NCBI GenBank assembly: GCA_035944135.1
Contig: DASZBM010000005.1
Span: 1-35,572 of the forward strand
Source: Acidobacteriaceae bacterium
GTDB taxonomy: Bacteria; Acidobacteriota; Terriglobia; Terriglobales; Acidobacteriaceae
DNA: 35,572 nucleotides
Direction of reading: 5' to 3'
Made by a program: the position numbers and the translations under genes
In this document: positions 15,565 to 22,894 of the stretch, piece by piece
How positions within the stretch are numbered: position 1 is the stretch's first letter
How the letters are laid out: each line of letters begins with the position of its first letter
Notes under the pieces: model-generated
What the model was told of the DNA's origin: nothing
Seen by the model: only the letters and a program-made list of their open reading frames with translations
The model's database searches: none

Positions 15565-16671
15565 ATGCTCCGCTCCTCAATCCCCTTCGGCAGATTCTTC
15601 GGCGTCGAGGTGCGTGTGCACATCTCGTTCCTCCTTCTGCTCGCGCTCTCCGTCGGTTACTCCACGCTCCTGCTCAATAATCTCGGCCGCGGACTCGCAC
15701 TCTGGCTCGCTCTCTGCTTCGCCGTTCTCGTTCGCGAAACCGCACGCGCCATCGCTGCACTCTACACCGGCCTCCACCTCCGCGGGCTCTTGCTGCTCCC
15801 TGTCGGCGGCGTCATGGCCTTCGCTCCGCGCGAGCACGGCATTCGCAAGCCCAGCATGCGCCTCGTCACCGCCGCCGCGCCCATCGCCAACTTCGCCGTC
15901 GGCCTTCTGCTCATGGGCTTCTCCTACGGCCTCGAGCCCAGGGTCTCGCTCTTCGCGCAGCCATGGTTCAGCTTCCATCACATCCTGCGCAGCACCGTCT
16001 GGATTCAATTCGTCGTTGGCGCCGTCAATCTTCTTCCCGCCGCCGCCATGCCCACGCGACGCATCATCCGCGCCCGCCCATCCGCTCCTGCGCCCATGCT
16101 CCGCACGCTCAACCCCGGCTTCGGACTCAACATCGCTCTCGCCGTCATCCTCATGATCGCCGGCTTCGTCCTCTCCAACGTCTGGTTCATCTTCTTCGGC
16201 GGCCTCATGCTCCTCTGGAGCCAGTTCCGCATGTCCGCTCCACTCGATCCCGTCGAGACCAACGCCATCCTCGTCTCCGACGTCATGCTCACCGAGTACA
16301 CCCTCCTCTCCGCCTCCGACACCCTCCGCGGCGCACTCGCGCAATCCGCTCACAGCCTCCACGACGTCTTCCCCGTCATCCGCGGCGACCGCCTCGTCGG
16401 CTCCATCTCCCGCGACACCCTCCTCTCCCGCCTCCAGCTCGAAGGCGACGGCTATCTCCAGGCCGCCATGAACCGCACGCTCTCCTTCGCCGAACCCTCC
16501 GAAAAACTCGTCGAAGCCCTCCGCCACGCACCCTCCTTCGGTCCCACCGGCATTCTTGCCGTCATCGAAGACGGCGCGATGCTCGGCATCCTCACCCCGC
16601 AAAACCTCTCCCGCAGCGTCCAGTTCACCCGCCTCACCCGCCCCGCCCAGCCCGACCGCACCGAACAGTAA
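15565..16671 (+). CDS. Site-2-protease-like (M50) membrane protein with CBS pair, catalytic residues missing
   Basis: This 368-aa protein has an M50 membrane core (residues about 1-225, six or so hydrophobic segments) beginning IPFGRFFGVEVRVHISFLLL as in CBS-containing site-2 proteases. It is followed by two CBS motifs (about 238-355: VSDVMLTEYTLLSASDTL, DVFPVIRGDRLVGSISRDTL, GILAVIEDGAMLGILTPQNL). In active members the zinc site is HExxH and the third ligand is an Asp in an NLLPxxxLDGGR motif. Here these positions read R57-E-T-A-R61 and NLLPAAAMPTRR. All zinc ligands are replaced while the fold is kept. It is therefore probably a pseudoprotease, perhaps regulated by nucleotide binding to the CBS pair. 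Confidence 0.87.
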   Translation: MLRSSIPFGRFFGVEVRVHISFLLLLALSVGYSTLLLNNLGRGLALWLALCFAVLVRETARAIAALYTGLHLRGLLLLPVGGVMAFAPREHGIRKPSMRLVTAAAPIANFAVGLLLMGFSYGLEPRVSLFAQPWFSFHHILRSTVWIQFVVGAVNLLPAAAMPTRRIIRARPSAPAPMLRTLNPGFGLNIALAVILMIAGFVLSNVWFIFFGGLMLLWSQFRMSAPLDPVETNAILVSDVMLTEYTLLSASDTLRGALAQSAHSLHDVFPVIRGDRLVGSISRDTLLSRLQLEGDGYLQAAMNRTLSFAEPSEKLVEALRHAPSFGPTGILAVIEDGAMLGILTPQNLSRSVQFTRLTRPAQPDRTEQ

Positions 16672-16692
16672 TGGCCAGGGCTCTGGAGGGGA

Positions 16693-16745
16693 ACGGCTTC
16701 AGCCGTGCCGTAACCCGCGAAGACTGAAATCGCGGCTTCAGCCGC
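16693..16745 (+). repeat. Paired-hairpin repeat upstream of rsmI (loops TTCA)
   Basis: ACGGC-TTCA-GCCGT (16693-16706) and GCGGC-TTCA-GCCGC (16732-16745) are two short perfect hairpins 25 nt apart. The same design (two GC-rich hairpins with TTCA/TTTA/TGAA loops) occurs inside rsmI and after it. No T-run follows, so it is a repeat and not a plain terminator. Confidence 0.7.
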
Positions 16746-16785
16746 TGAGGTACGTTGGAAGCAGCCTTTGAATCTTCAACCGCAC

Positions 16786-17769
16786 ATGACCCGCGACGAA
16801 TCCAACCAACCCCTCGCCCCCGGCCTCTACCTCGTCGCCACTCCCATCGGCAACCTCGAAGACATCACCCTCCGCGCGCTCCGCGTCCTTCGCTCCGCCG
16901 ACCGCATCGCCTGCGAAGACACCCGCCAGACCGCGAAGCTCCTCAACCACTTCGGCATCTCCGCCCCCACCGTCAGCTTCCACCTGCACAACGAAGCCGG
17001 CCGCGCCGACGAACTCCTCGACCAACTCAAAACCGGCGCCCGCATCGCCCTCGTCTCCGACGCCGGCACACCCGCCATCGCCGACCCCGGCGCCGATCTC
17101 GTCGCCCGCGCCATCGCTGCTGGCATCACCATCTACCCCATCCCCGGAGCGAACGCCGCCCTCGCCGCGCTCATCGCCGGCGGCCTCTCCACCGAGCGCT
17201 TCACCTTCCACGGCTTCCTTCCCTCAAAATCCGGCCAGCGCCGAACCGTCCTCGAAAGCCTCCGCACGCAGATCAAATCCATCCCCACACAGTCATATAG
17301 TTCTGTCACAGATCAGGCACCCCAAGGCTTTAGCCTTGGGTCTCATAGCGCCGTAGGAGAGATGAGGGGCTTTAGCCCCGGCGCCCCACCGACCACACAC
17401 ATCTTCTACGAAACGCCGCACCGCATCCTGGAAGCCCTCGAAGACATCGCCGCCACTCTCGGCCCCGCGCACCGAATCGTCCTCGCGCGCGAGCTAACCA
17501 AGCTCCACGAAGAATTTCTCCGCGGCCCTGTCTCCGAAGTGCTCGCCACGCTTCAACAGCGCCCCGCCATCCGCGGCGAAATCGTCCTTCTCCTCGATGG
17601 CACCCTCACCACCAACGCCACCGAGCCCACACAGAAATCCCTCGCCGACGAGGTCACCACCCTCATCCGCTCCGGCCTCTCTGAAAAGGACGCCCTCAAG
17701 CAAGTCGCCAAATCCCGGAGCCTCGGCAAGAGCGAAGCCTACCGCGAGTACCAGCGCACCAAACGCTAA
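16786..17769 (+). CDS. rsmI: 16S rRNA (cytidine(1402)-2'-O)-methyltransferase RsmI with an in-frame repeat insertion
   Basis: The protein has 327 aa from ATG 16786; the usual length is about 285. It is a tetrapyrrole-methylase-fold enzyme that 2'-O-methylates C1402 of 16S rRNA. Motifs: GLYLVATPIGNLEDITLRAL (13-32), CEDTRQTAKLL, VSFHLHNE, ALVSDAGTPAIADPG (88-102), IPGANAALAAL (119-129), FHGFLPSKSGQRR (141-153), IFYETPHRILE (206-216) and the C-terminal LSEKDALKQVAK helical part. Residues about 163-203, between LESLRTQ and THIFYET, have no family counterpart and are encoded by two palindromic hairpins. An upstream TTG (16768) is possible but less likely. Confidence 0.94.
   Translation: MTRDESNQPLAPGLYLVATPIGNLEDITLRALRVLRSADRIACEDTRQTAKLLNHFGISAPTVSFHLHNEAGRADELLDQLKTGARIALVSDAGTPAIADPGADLVARAIAAGITIYPIPGANAALAALIAGGLSTERFTFHGFLPSKSGQRRTVLESLRTQIKSIPTQSYSSVTDQAPQGFSLGSHSAVGEMRGFSPGAPPTTHIFYETPHRILEALEDIAATLGPAHRIVLARELTKLHEEFLRGPVSEVLATLQQRPAIRGEIVLLLDGTLTTNATEPTQKSLADEVTTLIRSGLSEKDALKQVAKSRSLGKSEAYREYQRTKR
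17321..17379 (+). repeat. Paired-hairpin repeat inside the rsmI coding sequence (loops TTTA)
   Basis: CCCAAGGC-TTTA-GCCTTGGG (17321-17340) is a perfect 8-bp hairpin and GGGGC-TTTA-GCCCC (17366-17379) a perfect 5-bp hairpin, 25 nt apart. The spacing equals that of the copy at 16693-16745. Both arms are translated in frame (APQGFSLGS, RGFSPGAP). Confidence 0.85.
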
Positions 17770-17772
17770 GAA

Positions 17773-17857
17773 GCGCTGAAGGCGCGCCCCAATACCAGCC
17801 TGGGGTGAAGCCCCAGGTATCCGTCCCATAGGCAGCAGAGGGCTGAAGGCCCGACCT
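17773..17857 (+). repeat. Hairpin repeats downstream of rsmI (TGAA loops)
   Basis: CCTGGGG-TGAAG-CCCCAGG (17799-17817) is a perfect 7-bp hairpin and GGGC-TGAAG-GCCC (17840-17852) a 4-bp one. A weaker GCGC-TGAAG-GCGC lies at 17773-17786. They could help end rsmI transcription, but no T-run follows. They belong to the same GC-stem/TGAA-loop type as the copies upstream of and inside rsmI. Confidence 0.7.
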
Positions 17858-17873
17858 ATAAATGCCGCCGCGC

Positions 17874-18299
17874 CTAAACCGTCTCTCTTCCCTTCAATCG
17901 GTCGTACAAATACTTGTCGCTCACCGTCCCCAGCGACTCGTTGTACAGCACCAGCGCGCCCAGCGACTCCTTCAGTTCCTCGCTGAACTTATGCAGCGAC
18001 CGCAGGTGCTCCGCCGTCGCCGGAACCTCCAGCTTGCTCGTCTTCAAAAACTTCTGATACCCGCGGTCCACCAGCCGCGAGATCTCCCCACCCAGCACCC
18101 AGCCCGGCTTGGCGATAATCCGCACCGGCGCGTCTTTGCTCTGGCCCGGCGCAATCTCCGCGGCGCACCCATACTTCGAAACCATGCGCGCTCCCGCAGC
18201 GTGGTTTGCACCGTCCGCCGCCGGCGCCACATCAAACCTCTGACTGCCGAGAATCGACAGCACATCATCAAACGTCTTTTGCTTCACAGCCTTCGCCAT
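17874..18299 (-). CDS. Hypothetical 141-aa cytoplasmic protein
   Basis: The protein starts MAKAVKQKTFDDVLSILGSQ and is soluble with alternating charged helices. It has no signal peptide. Segments such as VRIIAKPGWVLGGEISRLVD and HKFSEELKESLGALVLYNESLGTVSDKYLYDRL look like a folded alpha/beta protein, but I do not recognise the family. It stands alone on the minus strand between rsmI and cysM. Composition supports a real gene. Confidence 0.7.
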   Translation of the reverse strand: MAKAVKQKTFDDVLSILGSQRFDVAPAADGANHAAGARMVSKYGCAAEIAPGQSKDAPVRIIAKPGWVLGGEISRLVDRGYQKFLKTSKLEVPATAEHLRSLHKFSEELKESLGALVLYNESLGTVSDKYLYDRLKGRETV

Positions 18300-18399
18300 C
18301 TCAACCTGCTTAGAACCCGCGGGGACTCCAGAGCACCACCCGCAGTAAACTCAACTCAAGACTCGCACATCAGCTCGGTCCGTTCAAACCTGGTCCTTC

Positions 18400-18427
18400 A
18401 CTAACCACTAACGACTAACCACTAACT
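18400..18427 (+). repeat. Heptanucleotide tandem array (ACTAACN, four units)
   Basis: ACTAACC, ACTAACG, ACTAACC, ACTAACT run head to tail at 18400-18427, ending 14 nt before the cysM ATG. The period (7) and the CTA core match the arrays at 15514 and 19531 although the units differ. Confidence 0.88.
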
Positions 18428-18441
18428 ACTCGCCTTCCCCA

Positions 18442-19425
18442 ATGATCGCAGCACCCGCCAAACCGCTCGGCCTCACCCTCCTCGACCGCATCGGGAACAC
18501 CCCCCTGCTCCGCCTCGAAGGATTAACAGCCGGCCTCGTGAACAATCCCGGGATCCAGCTCCTCGGCAAAGCCGAGTGGACCAACCCCGGCGGCAGCGTC
18601 AAAGATCGCGCCGCATCCGCCATCGTGGCCGACGCCATCCGCCTCGGCCGCCTCACCCCCGGCTCCCACGACAAAGCCCTGCTCGACGCCACCTCCGGCA
18701 ACACCGGCATCGCCTACGCCATGCTCGGCGCGGCCATGGGTTTCCCCGTCACCCTCTGCGTCCCCTCCAACGTCTCGCCAGAGCGCAAAAACATCCTCGC
18801 CGCCTACGGCGCCCACGTCCATTGGACCGACCCCGCCGACGGCTCCGACGGCGCCATCCGCATGGCCCGCAAGCTCATCGCCGAGCACCCAGACCGCTTC
18901 TTCTACGCCGACCAGTACGGCAACGACAACAACTGGCGCGCCCACTACTACACCACCGCCAACGAAATCTGGGACCAGACCGCCGGAGCCATCACCCACT
19001 TCGTCTGTGGCCTCGGCACCTCCGGCACCTTCATGGGCACCACCCGCCGCCTCCGCGAGCTCAACCCCGCCATCCGCTGCATCTCCATGCAGCCTGACTC
19101 GCCCTTCAACGGTCTCGAAGGCCTCAAGCACATGGCCACCGCCATCGTCCCCCCCATCTACGACCCCACCCTCGCCGACCGCAACATCGACATGCCCACC
19201 GAGCGCGCCTACGCCATGTGCAAGCGCCTCGCCCGCACCCAGGGCCTGCTCGTCGGCATCAGCTCAGGAGCCGCCGTCGCCGCCGCCCTCGACGTCGCCG
19301 AAGAAGAAGCCCGCGCCGGCCGCGAAGCCGTCATCGTCACCATCCTCCCCGACTCCGCCGACAAATACCTCTCCGACCGCTTCTGGTCCGAAGACCACGA
19401 AGAGGAGCCTGTCGCCGCCCAATAA
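18442..19425 (+). CDS. cysM: Cysteine synthase, CysM type (PLP enzyme)
   Basis: The protein has 327 aa. It is a fold-type II PLP enzyme with the cofactor lysine K54 in NPGGSVKDRA, substrate loop TSGNTGIA (84-91) and phosphate loop GLGTSGT (190-196). The segment QPDSPFNGLEGLKHM (217-231) and the adjacent JAMM protease gene point to the mycobacterial-type CysM. That enzyme makes cysteine from O-phosphoserine and the thiocarboxylated carrier CysO, rather than from O-acetylserine and free sulfide. The substrate choice is an inference from context. The start at ATG 18442 is directly preceded by a heptanucleotide array with no clear SD. mec follows on the same strand after 149 nt. Confidence 0.92.
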   Translation: MIAAPAKPLGLTLLDRIGNTPLLRLEGLTAGLVNNPGIQLLGKAEWTNPGGSVKDRAASAIVADAIRLGRLTPGSHDKALLDATSGNTGIAYAMLGAAMGFPVTLCVPSNVSPERKNILAAYGAHVHWTDPADGSDGAIRMARKLIAEHPDRFFYADQYGNDNNWRAHYYTTANEIWDQTAGAITHFVCGLGTSGTFMGTTRRLRELNPAIRCISMQPDSPFNGLEGLKHMATAIVPPIYDPTLADRNIDMPTERAYAMCKRLARTQGLLVGISSGAAVAAALDVAEEEARAGREAVIVTILPDSADKYLSDRFWSEDHEEEPVAAQ

Positions 19426-19427
19426 TC

Positions 19428-19489
19428 TGTCATCCTGAGCGAAGCAGCTCACGCAAGTGAGCTGCGAAGTCGAAGGACCCCGAGGATGC
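19428..19489 (+). repeat. TGTCATCCTGAGC repeat with a perfect hairpin after cysM
   Basis: TGTCATCCTGAGCGAAG begins at 19428. It is followed by GCAGCTCAC-GCAA-GTGAGCTGC (19444-19465), a perfect 9-bp hairpin with a GCAA tetraloop, and then GTCGAAGGACC. The frame sequence (GTCATCCTGAGC ... CGAAGGACC) recurs at 31569-31594 with a different short centre, so this is a dispersed repeat. Confidence 0.75.
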
Positions 19490-19530
19490 TGGTCGAGCCC
19501 TAACTGTACGCACCTTTCAACCACGAATAT

Positions 19531-19572
19531 CTAGTACCTAGCACCTAGTACCTAATACCTGGCACCTAGAAC
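19531..19572 (+). repeat. Heptanucleotide tandem array (CTANNAC, six units) abutting the mec start
   Basis: CTAGTAC, CTAGCAC, CTAGTAC, CTAATAC, CTGGCAC, CTAGAAC run without gaps from 19531 to 19572. The next CT is followed at once by the ATG of mec at 19575, so the array occupies the place of the ribosome binding site. Confidence 0.9.
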
Positions 19573-19574
19573 CT

Positions 19575-20009
19575 ATGTCCCTCATCCTCTCCCGCGCCCT
19601 CTACGACGACCTCCGCTCTCACGGCGAAGCCACCTACCCCAACGAATGCTGCGGCATCCTCCTCGGCCGCGCCGACGCCGCCGCTCTCCGCGTCACCTCG
19701 CTCCTTCGCGCCGGCAACACCCGCACCGACTCCGCGCACAACCGCTACAACATCGCGCCCTCAGAGCTCATCGCCGCGCAGCGCCAGGCCCGCGAGCAAG
19801 GCCTCGACATCGTCGGCTTCTACCACTCCCACCCCGACCACCCCGCCCAGTGGTCCACCACCGACTTCGCCGAAGCCCACTGGTTCGGCTGCGCCTACGT
19901 CATCACCGCCGTCGCCAAGGGCCGCGCCACCGACACCAACAGCTTCCTCCTCACCGGCACCACCGAAGACGACAAACGCCTCGAACCCCAACCGATCGTC
20001 GTCGAATAA
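19575..20009 (+). CDS. mec: JAMM/MPN+ metalloprotease, Mec type
   Basis: The protein has 144 aa. The zinc JAMM motif is complete: E24 in YPNECCGILLG, then H84 and H86 and, after spacing, S94 and D97 in HSHPDHPAQWSTTD. In mycobacteria Mec cuts the cysteine off the CysO C-terminus after CysM has attached it, releasing free cysteine. The position next to cysM supports this role. The CysO-like protein and its E1 are 11 kb away (31217-33112). The carrier there has a C-terminal extension, so this protease might also mature the carrier. There is no SD; a heptanucleotide array directly precedes the ATG. Confidence 0.92.
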   Translation: MSLILSRALYDDLRSHGEATYPNECCGILLGRADAAALRVTSLLRAGNTRTDSAHNRYNIAPSELIAAQRQAREQGLDIVGFYHSHPDHPAQWSTTDFAEAHWFGCAYVITAVAKGRATDTNSFLLTGTTEDDKRLEPQPIVVE

Positions 20010-20031
20010 CCGCTGCCGCTACCTTTCTTTC

Positions 20032-20140
20032 TGTCATCCCCGCAGGGGATCTGCTTTTCGTACCTCGCGCCCAAGCGGCTCGCCAAGAGCTTCCGCGACG
20101 AATACTAAACAGATGGAGGGCGGCCACGCTCAAAATGACA
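20032..20140 (+). repeat. Intergenic element bounded by TGTCAT and ATGACA
   Basis: TGTCAT (20032-20037) and ATGACA (20135-20140) are inverted ends of a non-coding 109-bp segment that contains CCCC-GCA-GGGG near its left end. The left end resembles the TGTCATCC start of the repeat at 19428. This is a weak repeat call. Confidence 0.45.
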
Positions 20141-20173
20141 AGGCGCCGAGGATCGATCTCCCCGGCGCCTTTT
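20140..20173 (+). terminator. Rho-independent terminator between mec and the convergent lipoprotein gene
   Basis: AAGGCGCCG (20140-20148) pairs with CGGCGCCTT (20163-20171), and the plus strand continues TT to give TTTT. It can end mec transcription. On the minus strand the T-run is weak. Confidence 0.75.
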
Positions 20174-20187
20174 CCGCCAATCACCCT

Positions 20188-21594
20188 CTACGACAGCTCG
20201 TCCACGTAGTGGGCCAGCAGGACCGTTTGCCCCGAGATCGGGTCCTTCACCAGCAGTCCAACCACGCGCACATTCATGCCGCTCGTGACCGAACTCAGAC
20301 TGCTCAGGCCGTTCCGGAACACAGTCGGGCTCGCAATGTAGACGGTCACCGTCTGCGGAATAAGCGCACCCGCAACTCCTCCCACCTGCATCTGGAAGGT
20401 GCTGTTCGAGATGTTCACGCTGCCACTAACTACCGTCCCGTTGTAACCCCAGTGCCGCAGCACCACGCGGTTTACCGAAACCGCCTGTGCGTTCGCTGCG
20501 CCGCTCGCCGGTCCGCCCACTGCAATGTTCTGCCCCGCCAGCAGATTGCTCGGATTGAACAGGAACTGCGTCAGCGGATTATGCATCCGGTAGATGAAGA
20601 ACTTCTCCTGCCCGCTCAGATCCACCTGCGCGATCTCACCCAGCGACAGTCCCGTCGTCGTCGGCAGCAGCCCGCGCACATACATATCGAAGCTGCTCGC
20701 CGCCTGCCCCGACGCCTGCTGCACATATGTGATCGGCCCCGCCGCGTAGAAGCCATTCTGCGAAACGATCGCAACCTCATCCGCATCCAGCGTCGCGTCC
20801 GTCCGGTCGAGCGTGCCTGAAACCTGCACAATACTGCTCGTGCTCAGCGAGCTGATGCTCTCGCTGTTGTCCCACTCCGTCTGTCCGTTTACGTTCACTG
20901 TAAACTGACGCCCGTGCGGTCCCTGGATCACGAACGTCTGATTGTTCGCATTAACGCTCACTACAGCCGCATCGAACTCATCCACGTACGCGCCAGGATC
21001 GCTTGGCCCAACCGCGTTGACATCGAACGTCGGCGTTACCTGCCCATTGATCTGCCCATTCGAGTCAACCTGGATCGACTTCCTCAGATCGAAATCCATG
21101 TGCAGACCAACCGGCGCAGCCGACTGCGCAACGACCAGAGGCGTCGCAAGCGTCACGTTGACCGTCGACGACGTCAGCGTCGCCGTCTCCGTCTGAATCG
21201 TCGGCGCAGATCCCGTCTGCGTACTCAAATATCCGATCGTCGCCGGGCCCAATGTAATCGAAATCTTGTCATAGGTGCCCACCGGAACATCGTTCATGTC
21301 GAGCAGCGTCTGCAATCCGTTGTATCGCGCAAAATCGACCGTTGGTGACCCGCTCACCAGCGGCACGCTGTTCCCACTCGCGTCAATCGCATTTACGCTC
21401 TGCACCTGCACCGCAAACGAAACAACATTCGCTGCCGGCGCATCGGTACCCACAACAAACGAAGCGCCCGTAACCTTGTTCGAATTAATCGTCGAATTCA
21501 TCGAGTCAACGCCGCTGCACCCAGCTGCAAGCAGGGAAATCGCAGCCAGCGAACAGAGCACACCTGGAGCCTTACACCAAATTGGTAGCCGCAT
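20188..21594 (-). CDS. DUF4382/DUF5666 lipoprotein
   Basis: The protein has about 468 aa from ATG 21594. The signal peptide ends in the lipobox LLAAGC (Cys about 26), so the mature protein is a lipoprotein. Residues about 40-195 match the DUF4382 layout: VVGTDAPAANVVSFAVQVQS, DFARYNGLQTLLDMNDVPVG and YDKISITLG. Later segments (FVIQGPHGRQFTVNVNGQTEW and VQVSGTLDRTDATLDADEV) resemble DUF5666 beta domains. Function is unknown; such proteins are common in Acidobacteria. A weak promoter candidate on the minus strand is TTGCCT, 17 nt, CATAAG, about 50 nt upstream of the start. Confidence 0.85.
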   Translation of the reverse strand: MRLPIWCKAPGVLCSLAAISLLAAGCSGVDSMNSTINSNKVTGASFVVGTDAPAANVVSFAVQVQSVNAIDASGNSVPLVSGSPTVDFARYNGLQTLLDMNDVPVGTYDKISITLGPATIGYLSTQTGSAPTIQTETATLTSSTVNVTLATPLVVAQSAAPVGLHMDFDLRKSIQVDSNGQINGQVTPTFDVNAVGPSDPGAYVDEFDAAVVSVNANNQTFVIQGPHGRQFTVNVNGQTEWDNSESISSLSTSSIVQVSGTLDRTDATLDADEVAIVSQNGFYAAGPITYVQQASGQAASSFDMYVRGLLPTTTGLSLGEIAQVDLSGQEKFFIYRMHNPLTQFLFNPSNLLAGQNIAVGGPASGAANAQAVSVNRVVLRHWGYNGTVVSGSVNISNSTFQMQVGGVAGALIPQTVTVYIASPTVFRNGLSSLSSVTSGMNVRVVGLLVKDPISGQTVLLAHYVDELS

Positions 21595-22030
21595 ACAGAT
21601 CACTCGCTTTCCGTGAACTCCCGCAACTTATGTGGAACGAACGCTGAGTAGGCAAACCACGCCCCTCTCCCGGAGGACACTCGGACAAAAGCCGCACGGC
21701 ACACCAACGCCTGCACCCATCCAGCTTCTTACCGTCAGCACAAATAAAACCGTTCCCCCGATGCGCCCGCGTACGGGATCATCACTGCAAAACACGTGTC
21801 GCCTGAATCGGAACCCGCTCTGGGATGTCAGGCGTCACGCACCTCTCTGACACAACGGTCTCTCTGAAGTTGCGAAGTCGGGAATAGAAGTCTCCCATTC
21901 GCGCCTACAACTTCTGATCCCGTTTTTCTTCTCCGATTGGCCGATCGCTTGCTTACCGCCGATCTTCACTCCAGCTTTACGCGCACGCATCGGATTGTCC
22001 GCAGTCTCGCCTTCAACGCATACTTCTCCC
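21595..22030. other. 436-bp divergent intergenic region with one structured element
   Basis: I see no gene. GAAGTTG (21866-21872) and CAACTTC (21908-21914) form an inverted repeat with an inner GGGA/TCCC. A TTTTT follows at about 21923, which could be a weak terminator or leader hairpin before the hydrolase. The rest shows nothing recognisable. Confidence 0.4.
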
Positions 22031-22888
22031 ATGACCGTCCGCAAGCTTTCGCTCATTGCCGTCACCTCGCTCCTCGCCTGCGCGCCTCTTTTCGCCCAGC
22101 AACCCGCCATCACCGCCGACCCCACCCCCAACCCCTCCGCGCCCACGCAGAATCTCGAAACCGTCCTCGACTCCCACGGCAGCCACATCGACGGCGTGTT
22201 CCTTCTCGCCTCCGGCACCGAGCCGCACCCCACCGCCATCCTGCTTCACGGCTTCCCCGGCTACGAGCAGAACATCGACCTCGCCCAGGCCCTCCGCCGC
22301 GACGGCTGGAACGTCCTCGCCCTGCACTACCGCGGTTCGTGGGGATCACAAGGCGCCTTCAGCTTCACGCACTGCATGGAAGACGTCGGCACCATGCTCG
22401 CCTACGTCACCGCGCCCGCCAACGTCACGAAGTTCCACATCGACACACACCATCTCGTCGTCATCGGTCACAGCATGGGCGGCTTTCTCACCGTCGCCGC
22501 ACTCGCGCAACATCCCGCGCTCAAAGCCGGCGTCGTCATCACCGAAGGCAGCCCCGTCCACGACACCAACGACTACTTCGCCAACATCGACCCCGCCGAC
22601 TTCGCCCCACTCGCCGGCACCTCACCCGCCGCGCTCCAGCACGAAGCCCAAACCCACGCCACCGATTGGACCTTCCCTGCCTTCGCCGCCAAAATCTCCC
22701 CGCGCCCCATCCTCGACATCTCCGCCAACGACGGCCTCCGCGCCTCCAACGAAGCTCTCGTCGCCGCGCTCAAGCAGGCCGGCTCGCCCGTCACCTCCAT
22801 CCACTTCGACACCGACCACGGCTTCACCGACCACCGCATCGCGCTCGAGTCCGCCATCCTCAAGTGGCTCGACGACACTGCCCGCTAG
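22031..22888 (+). CDS. Exported alpha/beta hydrolase
   Basis: The protein has 285 aa with a signal peptide (KLSLIAVTSLLACAPLFAQ). The fold signatures are HGFPGYE (oxyanion region, 73-79), the nucleophile elbow GHSMGG with S148, an acidic residue region after PRPILDISAND, and the catalytic His in DTDHGFTDHR near the C-terminus. It should be a periplasmic or secreted serine hydrolase (esterase/peptidase type); the substrate is unknown. I chose the ATG at 22031 since it starts the signal peptide; an upstream in-frame ATG at 21995 adds only a non-hydrophobic stretch. It converges on the GH172 gene with a 6-nt gap. Confidence 0.87.
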   Translation: MTVRKLSLIAVTSLLACAPLFAQQPAITADPTPNPSAPTQNLETVLDSHGSHIDGVFLLASGTEPHPTAILLHGFPGYEQNIDLAQALRRDGWNVLALHYRGSWGSQGAFSFTHCMEDVGTMLAYVTAPANVTKFHIDTHHLVVIGHSMGGFLTVAALAQHPALKAGVVITEGSPVHDTNDYFANIDPADFAPLAGTSPAALQHEAQTHATDWTFPAFAAKISPRPILDISANDGLRASNEALVAALKQAGSPVTSIHFDTDHGFTDHRIALESAILKWLDDTAR

Positions 22889-22894
22889 CCGCCA

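Noticed and set aside
15577..16602. Long minus-strand frame opposite the M50-like gene
   Set aside because: The extreme Glu/Gly/Asp/Ala composition has no motif. The plus-strand gene has membrane helices and CBS domains.
16672..16785. Hairpins upstream of rsmI as an intrinsic terminator of the M50-like gene
   Set aside because: Neither hairpin is followed by a T-run, and the same paired design recurs inside rsmI, so a repeat element explains them better.
15514..19572. CRISPR arrays at the tandem repeats
   Set aside because: Units are 7 nt with no spacers, and no cas genes are present.
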